21,032 bases of DNA, from NCBI GenBank assembly GCA_937895975.1, contig CALBLG010000186.1:1-21032 (forward strand), written 5' to 3'. The notes below the pieces were generated by a model that was not told the DNA's origin, searched no databases, and saw nothing but the letters and a program-made list of their open reading frames with translations. The stretch comes from an uncultured Slackia sp. GTDB lineage: Bacteria; Actinomycetota; Coriobacteriia; Coriobacteriales; Eggerthellaceae. Of the stretch, positions 14,734-21,032 are shown piece by piece (the stretch's first letter is position 1; each line of letters begins with the position of its first letter). The translations under genes and the position numbers were made by a program.

Positions 14734-14771
14734 AAAAGCGCGCTCCGAATCGTGGCCGGGGCGCGCTTTTT
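14734..14771. terminator. Strong bidirectional terminator after metY
   Basis: AAAAGCGCGCTCC (14734-14746) pairs with GGGGCGCGCTTTT (14758-14770), 13 bp with one wobble and an 11-nt loop, followed by a fifth T. The A run on the left makes it work also for minus-strand transcripts coming from the hydrolase gene. Confidence 0.85.
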
Positions 14772-14862
14772 CTATGCGCTCGGTCGAAAGGGTCCACAGC
14801 ACAGAACCACGCTGTGAGGCATTCCCGCGATGGGCCTTTCTTATCCCGAGCAACCGCCGCAA

Positions 14863-15078
14863 CTGGCAAAAATCGAAGGATTAGTGCACCACTTCCCGTT
14901 TTAGGCAGAGCATTTGGCGAGAATTGAAGGGATAGTGCGTTTTGAAAGCGCGCAAAACGAGGCAGCCATGCGCCCAATGAGCCGCGACCTGGGATTATGC
15001 GCAATATGAAACCGACTTGAAGCAGCGCAGGCACATTTTGCTGAGGAAATGGCGCACTAACCCTCTGTTTTTTGCCAG
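14863..15078. repeat. 216-bp MITE-like element with 34-bp terminal inverted repeats
   Basis: The left end 14863-14896 and right end 15045-15078 are inverted copies of 34 bp with 6 mismatches; both read CTGGCAAAAA at the outside and TTAGTGC within. A third, direct partial copy lies inside at 14915-14938 (19 of 24 bases like 14864-14887). No ORF with a ribosome site is present. The right end stops 3 bp before the stop codon of the hydrolase gene. Both flanks show AA, too short to prove a target duplication. A MITE, a REP-like repeat or a folding RNA are all possible. Confidence 0.6.
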
Positions 15079-15081
15079 AAG

Positions 15082-15960
15082 CTATTCGCGCATGGCGGAA
15101 GATATGGCGTCGGCGGTTTGACTTTGCTGGTCGCTGGAGGAAATCGACGCCTTCCCATCGCCCGCTTGTGCCCCATAGTCGCCGAAGCCGGCATGGTTGC
15201 CGCCTGCGATGACGATAGTCTGGGCGTCTGCGGGAAGATTTTGCTCGTTGGCAGCAAGCTTTTCCCGATTGAGCACGCCGTCGTTTTCGCCATAGATGAC
15301 GAGGGCCTTGAGGTTCGTGGCCGATAAGTCGCTTGCCGCATACGCCCCGAGAAGCGCGATGCCCTCGAGTTTGTTGGCGTTGCTGGCGGCATACTGCGCG
15401 CCCATCGCTCCCCCGAGCGAATGCCCCGCGAGCCACCAATGCTGCACCTGCGGCGCTTCGGCCATAAGCCCCGTTGCGGAATCGATGCCAAAAAACGCCA
15501 GGTTGAACGGCATTTTCGCGATTACGCAATACACACCGCGATGGGCAAGCTCGCACGCAAGGGGCACGTACGCCTGCGGAGCGACTTTCGCCCCCGGATA
15601 GAACACGATGCCGTATTCGCACGCTGAATCGCCCACCGCGATGGAGGAATCGGTTTCGCCAATGGGCGCCACCGTTGCGCTTTCGCCAAGAGGAACAGCG
15701 CCCGAAAAGCTGCCGCTTTCAGAAGCGTCATGCGCGCTCGATGCGGCGACCTTGGAAGAATCGGCACCTTCAGACTGCGCATCGGCAGACGCGCTCGCAA
15801 GCGCGAGCCCCGCAGACATCGCCGACTCGGCGCGCTCATCCGCATGGTAGTAATCGTTCACATACGCTGCGAACCCCACTCCGCACAGCGCAAGTGCCAC
15901 GACCAGTGCAATAGCCGCGCGACGCGGCCATACTCGCTTCTTCCGCGATTGCTTCGCCAT
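15082..15960 (-). CDS. Membrane-anchored alpha/beta hydrolase, 292 aa
   Basis: A basic N-terminus (KQSRKKRVWPRR), one membrane helix (AAIALVVALALCGVGFAAYV, 15-34), then a Ser/Ala-rich linker (about 45-110), then an alpha/beta hydrolase domain. The domain has FYPGAKVAPQAYVPLACELA (oxyanion strand and helix), the nucleophile elbow GHSLGG (S181), the acid IYGENDG (D227) and GGNHAGFGDYG (H256). The triad is intact, and the catalytic part faces outside. This resembles the PF12695-type small hydrolases; the substrate is unknown. The ATG at 15960 has AAAGGA 6 nt upstream. The open frame continues far upstream, but the extra sequence is low-complexity shadow of panE. Confidence 0.9.
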   Translation of the reverse strand: MAKQSRKKRVWPRRAAIALVVALALCGVGFAAYVNDYYHADERAESAMSAGLALASASADAQSEGADSSKVAASSAHDASESGSFSGAVPLGESATVAPIGETDSSIAVGDSACEYGIVFYPGAKVAPQAYVPLACELAHRGVYCVIAKMPFNLAFFGIDSATGLMAEAPQVQHWWLAGHSLGGAMGAQYAASNANKLEGIALLGAYAASDLSATNLKALVIYGENDGVLNREKLAANEQNLPADAQTIVIAGGNHAGFGDYGAQAGDGKASISSSDQQSQTADAISSAMRE

Positions 15961-16079
15961 ATAATTCCTTTCAATCAAGCTCATCGAGCGGCGCCATGCC
16001 GTGGGCGCCCGAATTGCCCACAATAGGCGAACACTAGAACGGGCTTTTCGCCACGCGCCCCTCGCTGGCGCTCGGATTC

Positions 16080-16994
16080 CTACCAGCTTGCTTCGATTTC
16101 GCGAATGCGCCGGTGAAGCCATTCGTTTTGCGGAACTTCGATGCCATGCGCGGCCGCAAGGCGACAGATAGTGCCCGAGAATTCTTCGACCTCGGTCTTG
16201 CGGCGCGCGATGCGATCTTGTGCCATGGACGGCATGCCGTCGGGGTCGAGGCCTTCGAGGATGCCCACCATTTGCGACAAGTCGTCCTCGGTAAGCTCGA
16301 TGCCCTCGGCATTGCCAACGACGCGCGCCTCGCGCATGGCGGCAATAAGGCTGCGTCGCTGCTCGCTGCCGCGTTCGGTTGCGCTTCCGTATGTTCCGCC
16401 ATACGCCATGCACGTTTGGTTGATGCCCACGTTCATCATGAGCTTCGCCCACATGCGGTGCTGGATATCGGGCTCGACAACGTGCGCGATACCCGCGCGC
16501 CGGTACAGATCGGCGATGTCGGCCACCACTGCGGGGTCGGTTTCAGGGGCGGCGCCGAAACGAATCTCGCCCGATTTTCCGTACGTGAGCTCACCGTCCA
16601 GGAAAACCGCATCCATGCCTTGGCAAATGCCCAACACGGTATGCGTCCAGCCGAAACGCGCCGCGATTTTCTGCTCGCTGGTAATGCCGTTGCACAACGA
16701 CGCGATGCGCGTTTTGGAGCCGACGACGGCCTCCATGGTATCGATCGCCTGGTCGAGGCCCGTAGTTTTCACCGTAAGAATTACCAAGTCGGCCGGCGTA
16801 GCCTCACTCGCGCGCACGCTGCGAAGACGGCACGGCTCGCCGTTGATTTTCAACTGGTCGGACGCATGGCGCTCGAAGCGGGCGTCGTCCATCACGTATT
16901 CCACGGCATCGGCGCCGAGCGCGCGTGCGATCATGCTGCCATACAGCAAGCCCACGCCGCCTTTTCCAATGAATGCGACTTTGTCGATTTGCAT
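16080..16994 (-). CDS. panE: Ketopantoate reductase family protein (PanE/ApbA), 304 aa
   Basis: An NADPH Rossmann start, VAFIGKGGVGLLYG (GxGGxG, residues 10-15), then ADLVILTVKTTGLDQAI and NGITSE typical of the ApbA domain. The C-terminal domain has the conserved RMWAKLMMNVGIN (K184, N188) and DGMPSMAQDRIARRKTEVEEFSG near the end, matching the catalytic/substrate region of PanE. The expected reaction is 2-dehydropantoate to pantoate for coenzyme A synthesis. Many paralogues act on other 2-oxo acids, so the substrate is not certain. The ATG at 16994 has AGAAGG upstream; seven further N-terminal codons are open but lack a site. It is divergent from the HTH-HipA gene. Confidence 0.88.
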   Translation of the reverse strand: MQIDKVAFIGKGGVGLLYGSMIARALGADAVEYVMDDARFERHASDQLKINGEPCRLRSVRASEATPADLVILTVKTTGLDQAIDTMEAVVGSKTRIASLCNGITSEQKIAARFGWTHTVLGICQGMDAVFLDGELTYGKSGEIRFGAAPETDPAVVADIADLYRRAGIAHVVEPDIQHRMWAKLMMNVGINQTCMAYGGTYGSATERGSEQRRSLIAAMREARVVGNAEGIELTEDDLSQMVGILEGLDPDGMPSMAQDRIARRKTEVEEFSGTICRLAAAHGIEVPQNEWLHRRIREIEASW

Positions 16995-17106
16995 GAGAAA
17001 CCTTCTCCCTACCAAGCTCGATGCCCTTCATGCTACATGACGCGCCAAAAGAAAGGACGAGCCTCTGCAAAATTGTCCGTATCTGCGAAACCTGCCGCAT
17101 ACTTTA

Positions 17107-17166
17107 AAAAACTATTCGTTCTTACGAATAGTTTTTGTTATAGTAAATCTAAGAAAACTATTCGTT
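17107..17166. promoter_or_regulatory. Three-half-site operator and promoter of the HTH-HipA gene
   Basis: Left arm 17107-17119 (AAAAACTATTCGT) and right arm 17124-17136 form a perfect 13-bp inverted repeat with a 4-nt centre. A third copy, AAAACTATTCGTT (17154-17166), is identical to 17108-17120. A -10-like TATAGT (17139-17144) lies between the second and third half-sites, so the dyad covers the -35 region and the third site the transcription start. The region is sharply AT-rich. It is 20-79 nt upstream of the start codon and most likely binds the HTH of the encoded protein. Confidence 0.78.
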
Positions 17167-17185
17167 TGAGCGAAGGGCATTCGCC

Positions 17186-18526
17186 ATGATGACCACGAGC
17201 CAAGCCGCAGCAACCCTCGGCATCAGCATCAGAAGAGTTCAAGGACTCATCAATGCAAACGAATTGAAAGCCGTAAAGGCATCGGGCGTCTGGCTTATCG
17301 ACGAAGCTTCCGTGCACGATCGCCTCGAGAATTCCAATAAACGCGGGGGGCGACCGCGCCTTGGATCGGGAAAATGCGATGCCTCGTTCACTCTCATGAA
17401 TCGCACCCATGAAGTAGCTGAAGTCGTATACAACACGAAGCGCAAGGAATTCGTCTCCATAGGGCCAGACATCGACTTGCCCCATGCGCCCATCGGGCTT
17501 GCAAACAACGAGGGGCGCATTCCCCTTTCGGTGTTCAACGGTTGGTGGCGCGCACGCGGCATTCCGCATATGCGCAGGGGCCTCGCGTCCCTATTGCGCG
17601 ATGGGGGCGTCTCCCTGCCGCAAGAGCTCGTCCAGCGCAACTTGGGCCTTTCGCTATCCGACCAATATTGGATTCGACCTAAAAACTCTGGACTGACCTG
17701 GGGCCACGTTAATTTCTTCAACAATGAATTCGAGCAAGTGTCCCTTGCTACCGCCAAGTATGCCATCGAGGGAAGAAAAGCGCAGGCCAAGCCCGACAAC
17801 ACATCGGACGGCAATCTTGAAAAGCGTTGGGTTTGCCGCGATGGGATTCGAATGCTGCTCAAAAGCGGAACGCAATACGGGCAGGAACCCTATAACGAGG
17901 TGATTGCCTCTGCCTTGCATCGGCGTTTGCTTGCGCCGAGCGAATTCGTCCCCTACACGCTTGAGGGCGAAGGCGCAACGGCCCTAAGTTGCTGCGCAAA
18001 TTTCCTTACCGATGAAGAAGAATTCGTGCCGGCTGTATATGTCGAACGATATTTGAAGCGAGACGAGCGCGCGAACGATTACGAGCATTATCTATCCTGC
18101 TGCGAAGCGCTCGACGCTGGCAAAACGAAGGAAGCGCTCGACCGTATGATTGTGTGCGACGACATTATTGCCAACCACGATCGGCACCACCGCAATTTCG
18201 GAATCGTTCGCAACGTGAACACGCTGGAGTGCCGACCCGCGCCAATTTTCGATTCAGGCTCATCGTTGTGGTGCGATACGTCGACTTCGCAGCTTGCCGC
18301 AGGCGAGCACAGCTTCGCAAGCAAGCAGTTTTACGAAAGCCCCGCGAAGCAAATGTTGCTCGTCGGGGATATGGGCTGGTTCGACGCGGCCGCGCTCGAC
18401 GGGTTCATCGATGAGGCTGCAGAGATTCTTGCCCGCAACGAAGCGTTGGCGAAACGGCTTCCATATATCGAGAACTCACTGCGATGGCGTCTTGAAAGGA
18501 TGCAGCGCATCGCAGAATGGGACTAG
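17186..18526 (+). CDS. Single-chain HTH-HipA kinase protein, 446 aa
   Basis: The N-terminus is an excisionase/HTH_17-type domain: TTSQAAATLGISIRRVQGLI then KASGVWLIDEASV (residues 3-48). The middle (about 95-185) holds APIGLANNEGRIPL and LSLSDQYWIRPKNSGLTWGH, seen in this HipA-like group. The C-terminal part is a HipA-type kinase with MLLKSG (K226), the catalytic loop NHDRHHRNFG (D332, N337) and the metal-binding IFDSGSS (D356). In classic HipBA systems HipB supplies the DNA-binding antitoxin as a separate protein; no hipB is seen here. The ATG at 17186 has AAGGG 8 nt upstream; a second ATG follows directly. It probably represses itself through the upstream three-half-site operator. Confidence 0.85.
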   Translation: MMTTSQAAATLGISIRRVQGLINANELKAVKASGVWLIDEASVHDRLENSNKRGGRPRLGSGKCDASFTLMNRTHEVAEVVYNTKRKEFVSIGPDIDLPHAPIGLANNEGRIPLSVFNGWWRARGIPHMRRGLASLLRDGGVSLPQELVQRNLGLSLSDQYWIRPKNSGLTWGHVNFFNNEFEQVSLATAKYAIEGRKAQAKPDNTSDGNLEKRWVCRDGIRMLLKSGTQYGQEPYNEVIASALHRRLLAPSEFVPYTLEGEGATALSCCANFLTDEEEFVPAVYVERYLKRDERANDYEHYLSCCEALDAGKTKEALDRMIVCDDIIANHDRHHRNFGIVRNVNTLECRPAPIFDSGSSLWCDTSTSQLAAGEHSFASKQFYESPAKQMLLVGDMGWFDAAALDGFIDEAAEILARNEALAKRLPYIENSLRWRLERMQRIAEWD

Positions 18527-18562
18527 TTGGCGGTTGAGCCGAAGATGAAGAACAATCCCCGC

Positions 18563-18591
18563 GCCCTGGCCGCTACCCCAGGGCCGTGTTT
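18563..18591. terminator. Hairpin between convergent genes
   Basis: GCCCTGG (18563-18569) pairs with CCAGGGC (18578-18584), loop 8 nt, with TTTT at 18588-18591 on the plus strand. It overlaps the stop of the minus-strand gene and lies 37 nt after the hipA stop. A weak terminator for the plus strand. Confidence 0.4.
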
Positions 18592-20336
18592 TGCGCCACG
18601 ATCGCCAGGGTTTGCTTTTCGCACTCCCCGAGCTGGGTTTGCAGCGCGCCGCGGTAGCTGTCGCGATTCTTCTGGTCGAACACCCCCGATGCATAGTGGA
18701 TGGCATCGAGCAGAGCATTGCTTTCGCCCGTAATTTCGCTTACGGCATCGACCCATTTCGTGAAAGGCTCGTTTCCATACACGCGGTTTTCAAACTGATA
18801 TGCCAGAAGCGTCTTGCCTTCCGCCAACGCGCCGAGCACGCCGGCATCGCGAGCGGCGTCGAGCGCTTCTTCGGCTTGCCTCCTGCAATCATTCACCGCG
18901 GCTGCATCTGCGAATTCTTTCGACTCCACAAACCAATCGGGCAGGTCGGCGTAATTCTCGCCGTGGACTTCGGCCTCGCGATAGCCGTCATCGATCTTCG
19001 CTTCCAGGTCGGACGCGGCCTGCAAATAATCCCTCATCTTTTGCGTGATTTCGTCGTCTTCATCCGAGGCCACAAGCGCATAGAAGCGGCTCTCTATGGC
19101 CTGCTGGACGCCATCGGCTGGGATGCTGGAGCGCACCGAACTATTGGTCGCGATGCTGAAATACCAATCGAGGAACGTGCCTATGTTGCCGTCGCATTCC
19201 GCATACGCCTTCTCGGCGCTGTCTTTCAAGTTGAACGCCATAACCCGAAAATTCGCCTGCTCGGCAGCAAGAGACGAGGCCAGAGCGTCAATTTTCGCCT
19301 GGTCGTAATATTTGCCGTCAATTATGTATACCGATTTGCCCGCGAGCTGTCGCGCAAGCGATTGCAGCACGGTGCCGCCCGGGGTTTGCATGGCTCGAGC
19401 CACCTGGCCATCGCACCACAGAAAACCGCCGGCGAGCAGAGCAGACAAGACGACCGTCCAAACGACGTAGCGCTTCTTCATGGGCGCCTGGGCATCGTCG
19501 TTTTTGATGGCGTCGGTGGGTATGAACGATTTGCGCAGCTCGTCAAAAGGCAGCGAGCACACGCCGAGCAGGTTCGCCATGCCGAAAAACGCGCCAGCGC
19601 ACAAGGCCACGCGAATGGCAACGCACGCGGGCCACGGCAATTGGGAGATCTGCGTGAGCCCATAATTAATGACGCTGTCGGCAAGCCACGCGCCAATTCC
19701 CGCCTCTTGCAACAAGGCGGAAGCCGCGCCATCGAATGGCTGGGGCGTCGCAGCGAGGGCGTCGAAAATCGACGCGGCAGCTTGCGATTGGCTCGTCCCG
19801 AGGCCATGCAAGATATAGATAGCATACCCCGCGCACAGCAGCACCCCGACGATTATGCTGGTCCAAAATGTCGTGCCTGCGGTGCGGAAGATCGGCTCGT
19901 ATTCGCGAAGCGCACGGCGATGCACGGCAAATTCAACAAACGGGTAAAGCGCAATGGCCGCCACAATGAGCGCCCACTCGGCGATATCCCACTTCGGAGA
20001 CTCGAGCAAAAGGCTTGCCATGAACACCGCAGACGCGACAAAGCTCACGATGAGCCTGATGGAACGCCCATTGTTGACGCGAGCCGCGATTCCGCCCGAA
20101 GCGTATTTCTGCTGCCTGTTGGCCTTGGCAATCGACGCCTGGTAAAGAATGCCGACCATCGATACAAGCGTAAATGCCACCCAAAACAGCGCCACGCCCG
20201 GCGAAGGCATACTCGGCAAAGCCAGGCTGATGAGGTAGACGAGGGCAACGAGAAACGCCGCCCTCAATACATACGCACCAAAACGGCTTGTTGCAAACCT
20301 AGTGTGAAGGGAACGCCAATCGGCCATACTATGCAT
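18573..20336 (-). CDS. Seven-helix membrane protein with large C-terminal domain, unknown function, 587 aa
   Basis: About seven membrane helices in the first half (roughly 22-40, 48-66, 92-111, 118-136, 155-177, 236-258, 289-307). A soluble, helical, acidic C-terminal region of about 280 residues follows (VYIIDGKYYDQAKIDALASS, then repeats of Ala/Glu/Lys-rich helices). That region holds several Cys and three NxS/T-like patches but no enzyme motif I can name. The last helix is followed by a long tail, so the tail is probably extracytoplasmic. The ATG at 20336 has GAGGAAA just upstream; an ATG three codons later is the alternative. It is convergent with the HTH-HipA gene and has no obvious operon partner. 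I do not recognise a family. Confidence 0.8.
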   Translation of the reverse strand: MHSMADWRSLHTRFATSRFGAYVLRAAFLVALVYLISLALPSMPSPGVALFWVAFTLVSMVGILYQASIAKANRQQKYASGGIAARVNNGRSIRLIVSFVASAVFMASLLLESPKWDIAEWALIVAAIALYPFVEFAVHRRALREYEPIFRTAGTTFWTSIIVGVLLCAGYAIYILHGLGTSQSQAAASIFDALAATPQPFDGAASALLQEAGIGAWLADSVINYGLTQISQLPWPACVAIRVALCAGAFFGMANLLGVCSLPFDELRKSFIPTDAIKNDDAQAPMKKRYVVWTVVLSALLAGGFLWCDGQVARAMQTPGGTVLQSLARQLAGKSVYIIDGKYYDQAKIDALASSLAAEQANFRVMAFNLKDSAEKAYAECDGNIGTFLDWYFSIATNSSVRSSIPADGVQQAIESRFYALVASDEDDEITQKMRDYLQAASDLEAKIDDGYREAEVHGENYADLPDWFVESKEFADAAAVNDCRRQAEEALDAARDAGVLGALAEGKTLLAYQFENRVYGNEPFTKWVDAVSEITGESNALLDAIHYASGVFDQKNRDSYRGALQTQLGECEKQTLAIVAQNTALG

Positions 20337-20606
20337 TCTTTCCTCGCGCATCCAAACACCTATAGTCTACCCGGAGGCGCCCTTCGCTCAAGCGCGGCAT
20401 CGAGAATCGCAATCTAACTGTATGGACATTGTAATGAGCGAGGGAGATGGCCGCGAAGAACTCGCGATCATCCCCTTATTTCGCGGTCGGAGCGCGAGAT
20501 TAGAATTCGACAACAAACGTCAACTTTCGCCTCTTCTCGTCGCGAGCTTGCCCGAGTCGAAAAACGACATCAAGCAAACGCGCCAGCACGAGCGAAGGCG
20601 CGTTGC
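20337..20606. other. Intergenic stretch upstream of the membrane-protein gene
   Basis: This holds the presumed minus-strand promoter of the 587-aa gene. A TTGAGC on the minus strand (about 20388-20393) with TAGACT 16 nt on is only a weak match. ORFs exist in both directions here, but none has a ribosome site, and they run through the repeat at 20607-20788. Confidence 0.4.
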
Positions 20607-20788
20607 TGCAAGAAAATGCGAGCTGTGGACGATTTCGTCTTGCGAGTTGGGTGCCGTTATTTACCGATGCTGGCAAAGGTTCGCGAAACACCAGGTCAGA
20701 AGGATGCCTTGCTGAAGAGCTTTTGGATGTGACGGCTAGCAGCGAAAAATGGCGCGTGAAAATCGTCCACAGGTCGCATTTTCTTGCA
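20607..20788. repeat. 182-bp element with 29-bp inverted repeats
   Basis: 20607-20635 and 20760-20788 are inverted copies of 29 bp with a single mismatch (TGCAAGAAAATGCGAG at the outer ends, TGTGGACGATTT inward). The 124-bp centre is not repeated. Because the arms are inverted, both strands encode the same short peptide motif (KCELWTI on plus, KCDLWTI on minus). This explains the overlapping ORFs and is typical of an interspersed non-coding repeat. The family is not identified. Confidence 0.65.
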
Positions 20789-20927
20789 AATCTCCCACTA
20801 AAAGCGGATGCGCGGAACACGCGGCGGTGTCAGAACGCCATTGCATCGAGAAAATGGCTTGACGCCGCTTAGAATGACGTCAATCTTCAAAGGGAAAGCG
20901 AACATTCCGGAAGCAACAGAAAAAGAA

Positions 20928-20976
20928 GGGCGGCGGAAGCGAAAACGCTTCTGGCAATTCGAAGTCGCCGACGCCC
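20928..20976 (-). terminator. Composite hairpin, candidate terminator for a minus-strand gene
   Basis: GGGCGGCGG (20928-20936) pairs with CCGACGCCC (20968-20976) with one mismatch, enclosing a perfect GAAGCG-AAAA-CGCTTC hairpin (20936-20951). On the minus strand it is followed by TTCTTTTTCTG. It is 26 nt after the tandem stop codons at 21000-21005. Confidence 0.4.
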
Positions 20977-21002
20977 GCCGAGCGATTTATTCCTGCACCT
21001 TA

Positions 21003-21032
21003 TTATCGAGAGGCTGCCTGCGCCAGCTCGAC
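21003..21032 (-). CDS. Possible C-terminal end of a further gene
   Basis: The window ends in an open minus-strand frame VELAQAASR followed by TAA TAA. Together with the terminator-like hairpin just downstream, this could be the last nine codons of a gene. It is too short to identify, and an accidental frame cannot be excluded. Confidence 0.3.
   Translation of the reverse strand, partial: VELAQAASR

Noticed and set aside
14594..15622. Minus-strand ORF of 342 codons
   Set aside because: It overlaps the hydrolase gene in another frame and runs through the terminators and the inverted-repeat element.
15961..16452. N-terminal extension of the hydrolase frame
   Set aside because: It covers the 3' end of panE in another frame and has Arg/His-rich shadow composition; the ATG at 15960 has a good ribosome site and begins a normal membrane anchor.
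20422..20820. Two overlapping ORFs (97 and 106 codons) on opposite strands
   Set aside because: Neither has a ribosome site; both are products of the inverted repeat, which gives them a shared peptide motif.

Overview
The window is about 60% GC with dense, tightly packed genes. Its Tad pilus locus, its short GntR-membrane protein pair and its HTH-HipA protein all point to a Gram-positive actinobacterium of the class Coriobacteriia, probably family Eggerthellaceae. This placement is inferred from gene content and protein style, not from a marker gene. No outer-membrane secretin is present, as expected for a monoderm.

Layout. (1) 1-1015, minus strand: a ferrous iron uptake locus with two separate small FeoA proteins and the first 21 codons of FeoB. 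A strong intrinsic terminator and two GC-rich hairpins divide it. (2) 1062-10213, minus strand: one long operon for a Tad-type pilus. Its order is cpaB/rcpC, tadZ, tadA, tadB, tadC, flp, a second small pilin-like gene, a TadE-like gene, a large TadG-like gene, a second TadE/F-like gene, a DUF192 gene and a zinc-ribbon gene. Most junctions are overlapping stop/start pairs or gaps of 20 bp or less. No prepilin peptidase lies in the window. (3) 10405-10571: tRNA-Val(UAC) with its own promoter and terminator. (4) 10812-13034: a GNAT acetyltransferase, then on the other strand a GntR regulator with a DUF1648/DUF5808 membrane protein. A 32-bp palindrome lies over the gntR promoter. (5) 13091-14771: metY (sulfhydrylase) with a consensus-like promoter, a 200-nt leader carrying an 11-codon ORF and a hairpin over its stop codon, and two terminators. 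(6) 14863-15078: a 216-bp element with 34-bp terminal inverted repeats, ending three bases from the next gene. (7) 15082-16994, minus strand: a membrane-anchored alpha/beta hydrolase and a PanE-type ketopantoate reductase. (8) 17107-18526: a single protein joining an excisionase-type HTH to a HipA-type kinase. It lies behind a perfect 13-bp inverted repeat and a third copy of the same half-site. (9) 18573-20336, minus strand: a large 7-TM protein of unknown function. (10) 20337-21032: mostly non-coding, with a 29-bp inverted repeat that looks like an interspersed repeat, and the last codons of what may be another minus-strand gene.

How the genes work together. In the Tad operon, TadA powers assembly, TadB and TadC form the inner-membrane platform, TadZ positions the machine, CpaB is the periphery/assembly factor, and the small prepilins supply subunits. 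The two regulatory systems most worth testing are the self-contained HTH-HipA unit with its three-half-site operator, and the metY leader.
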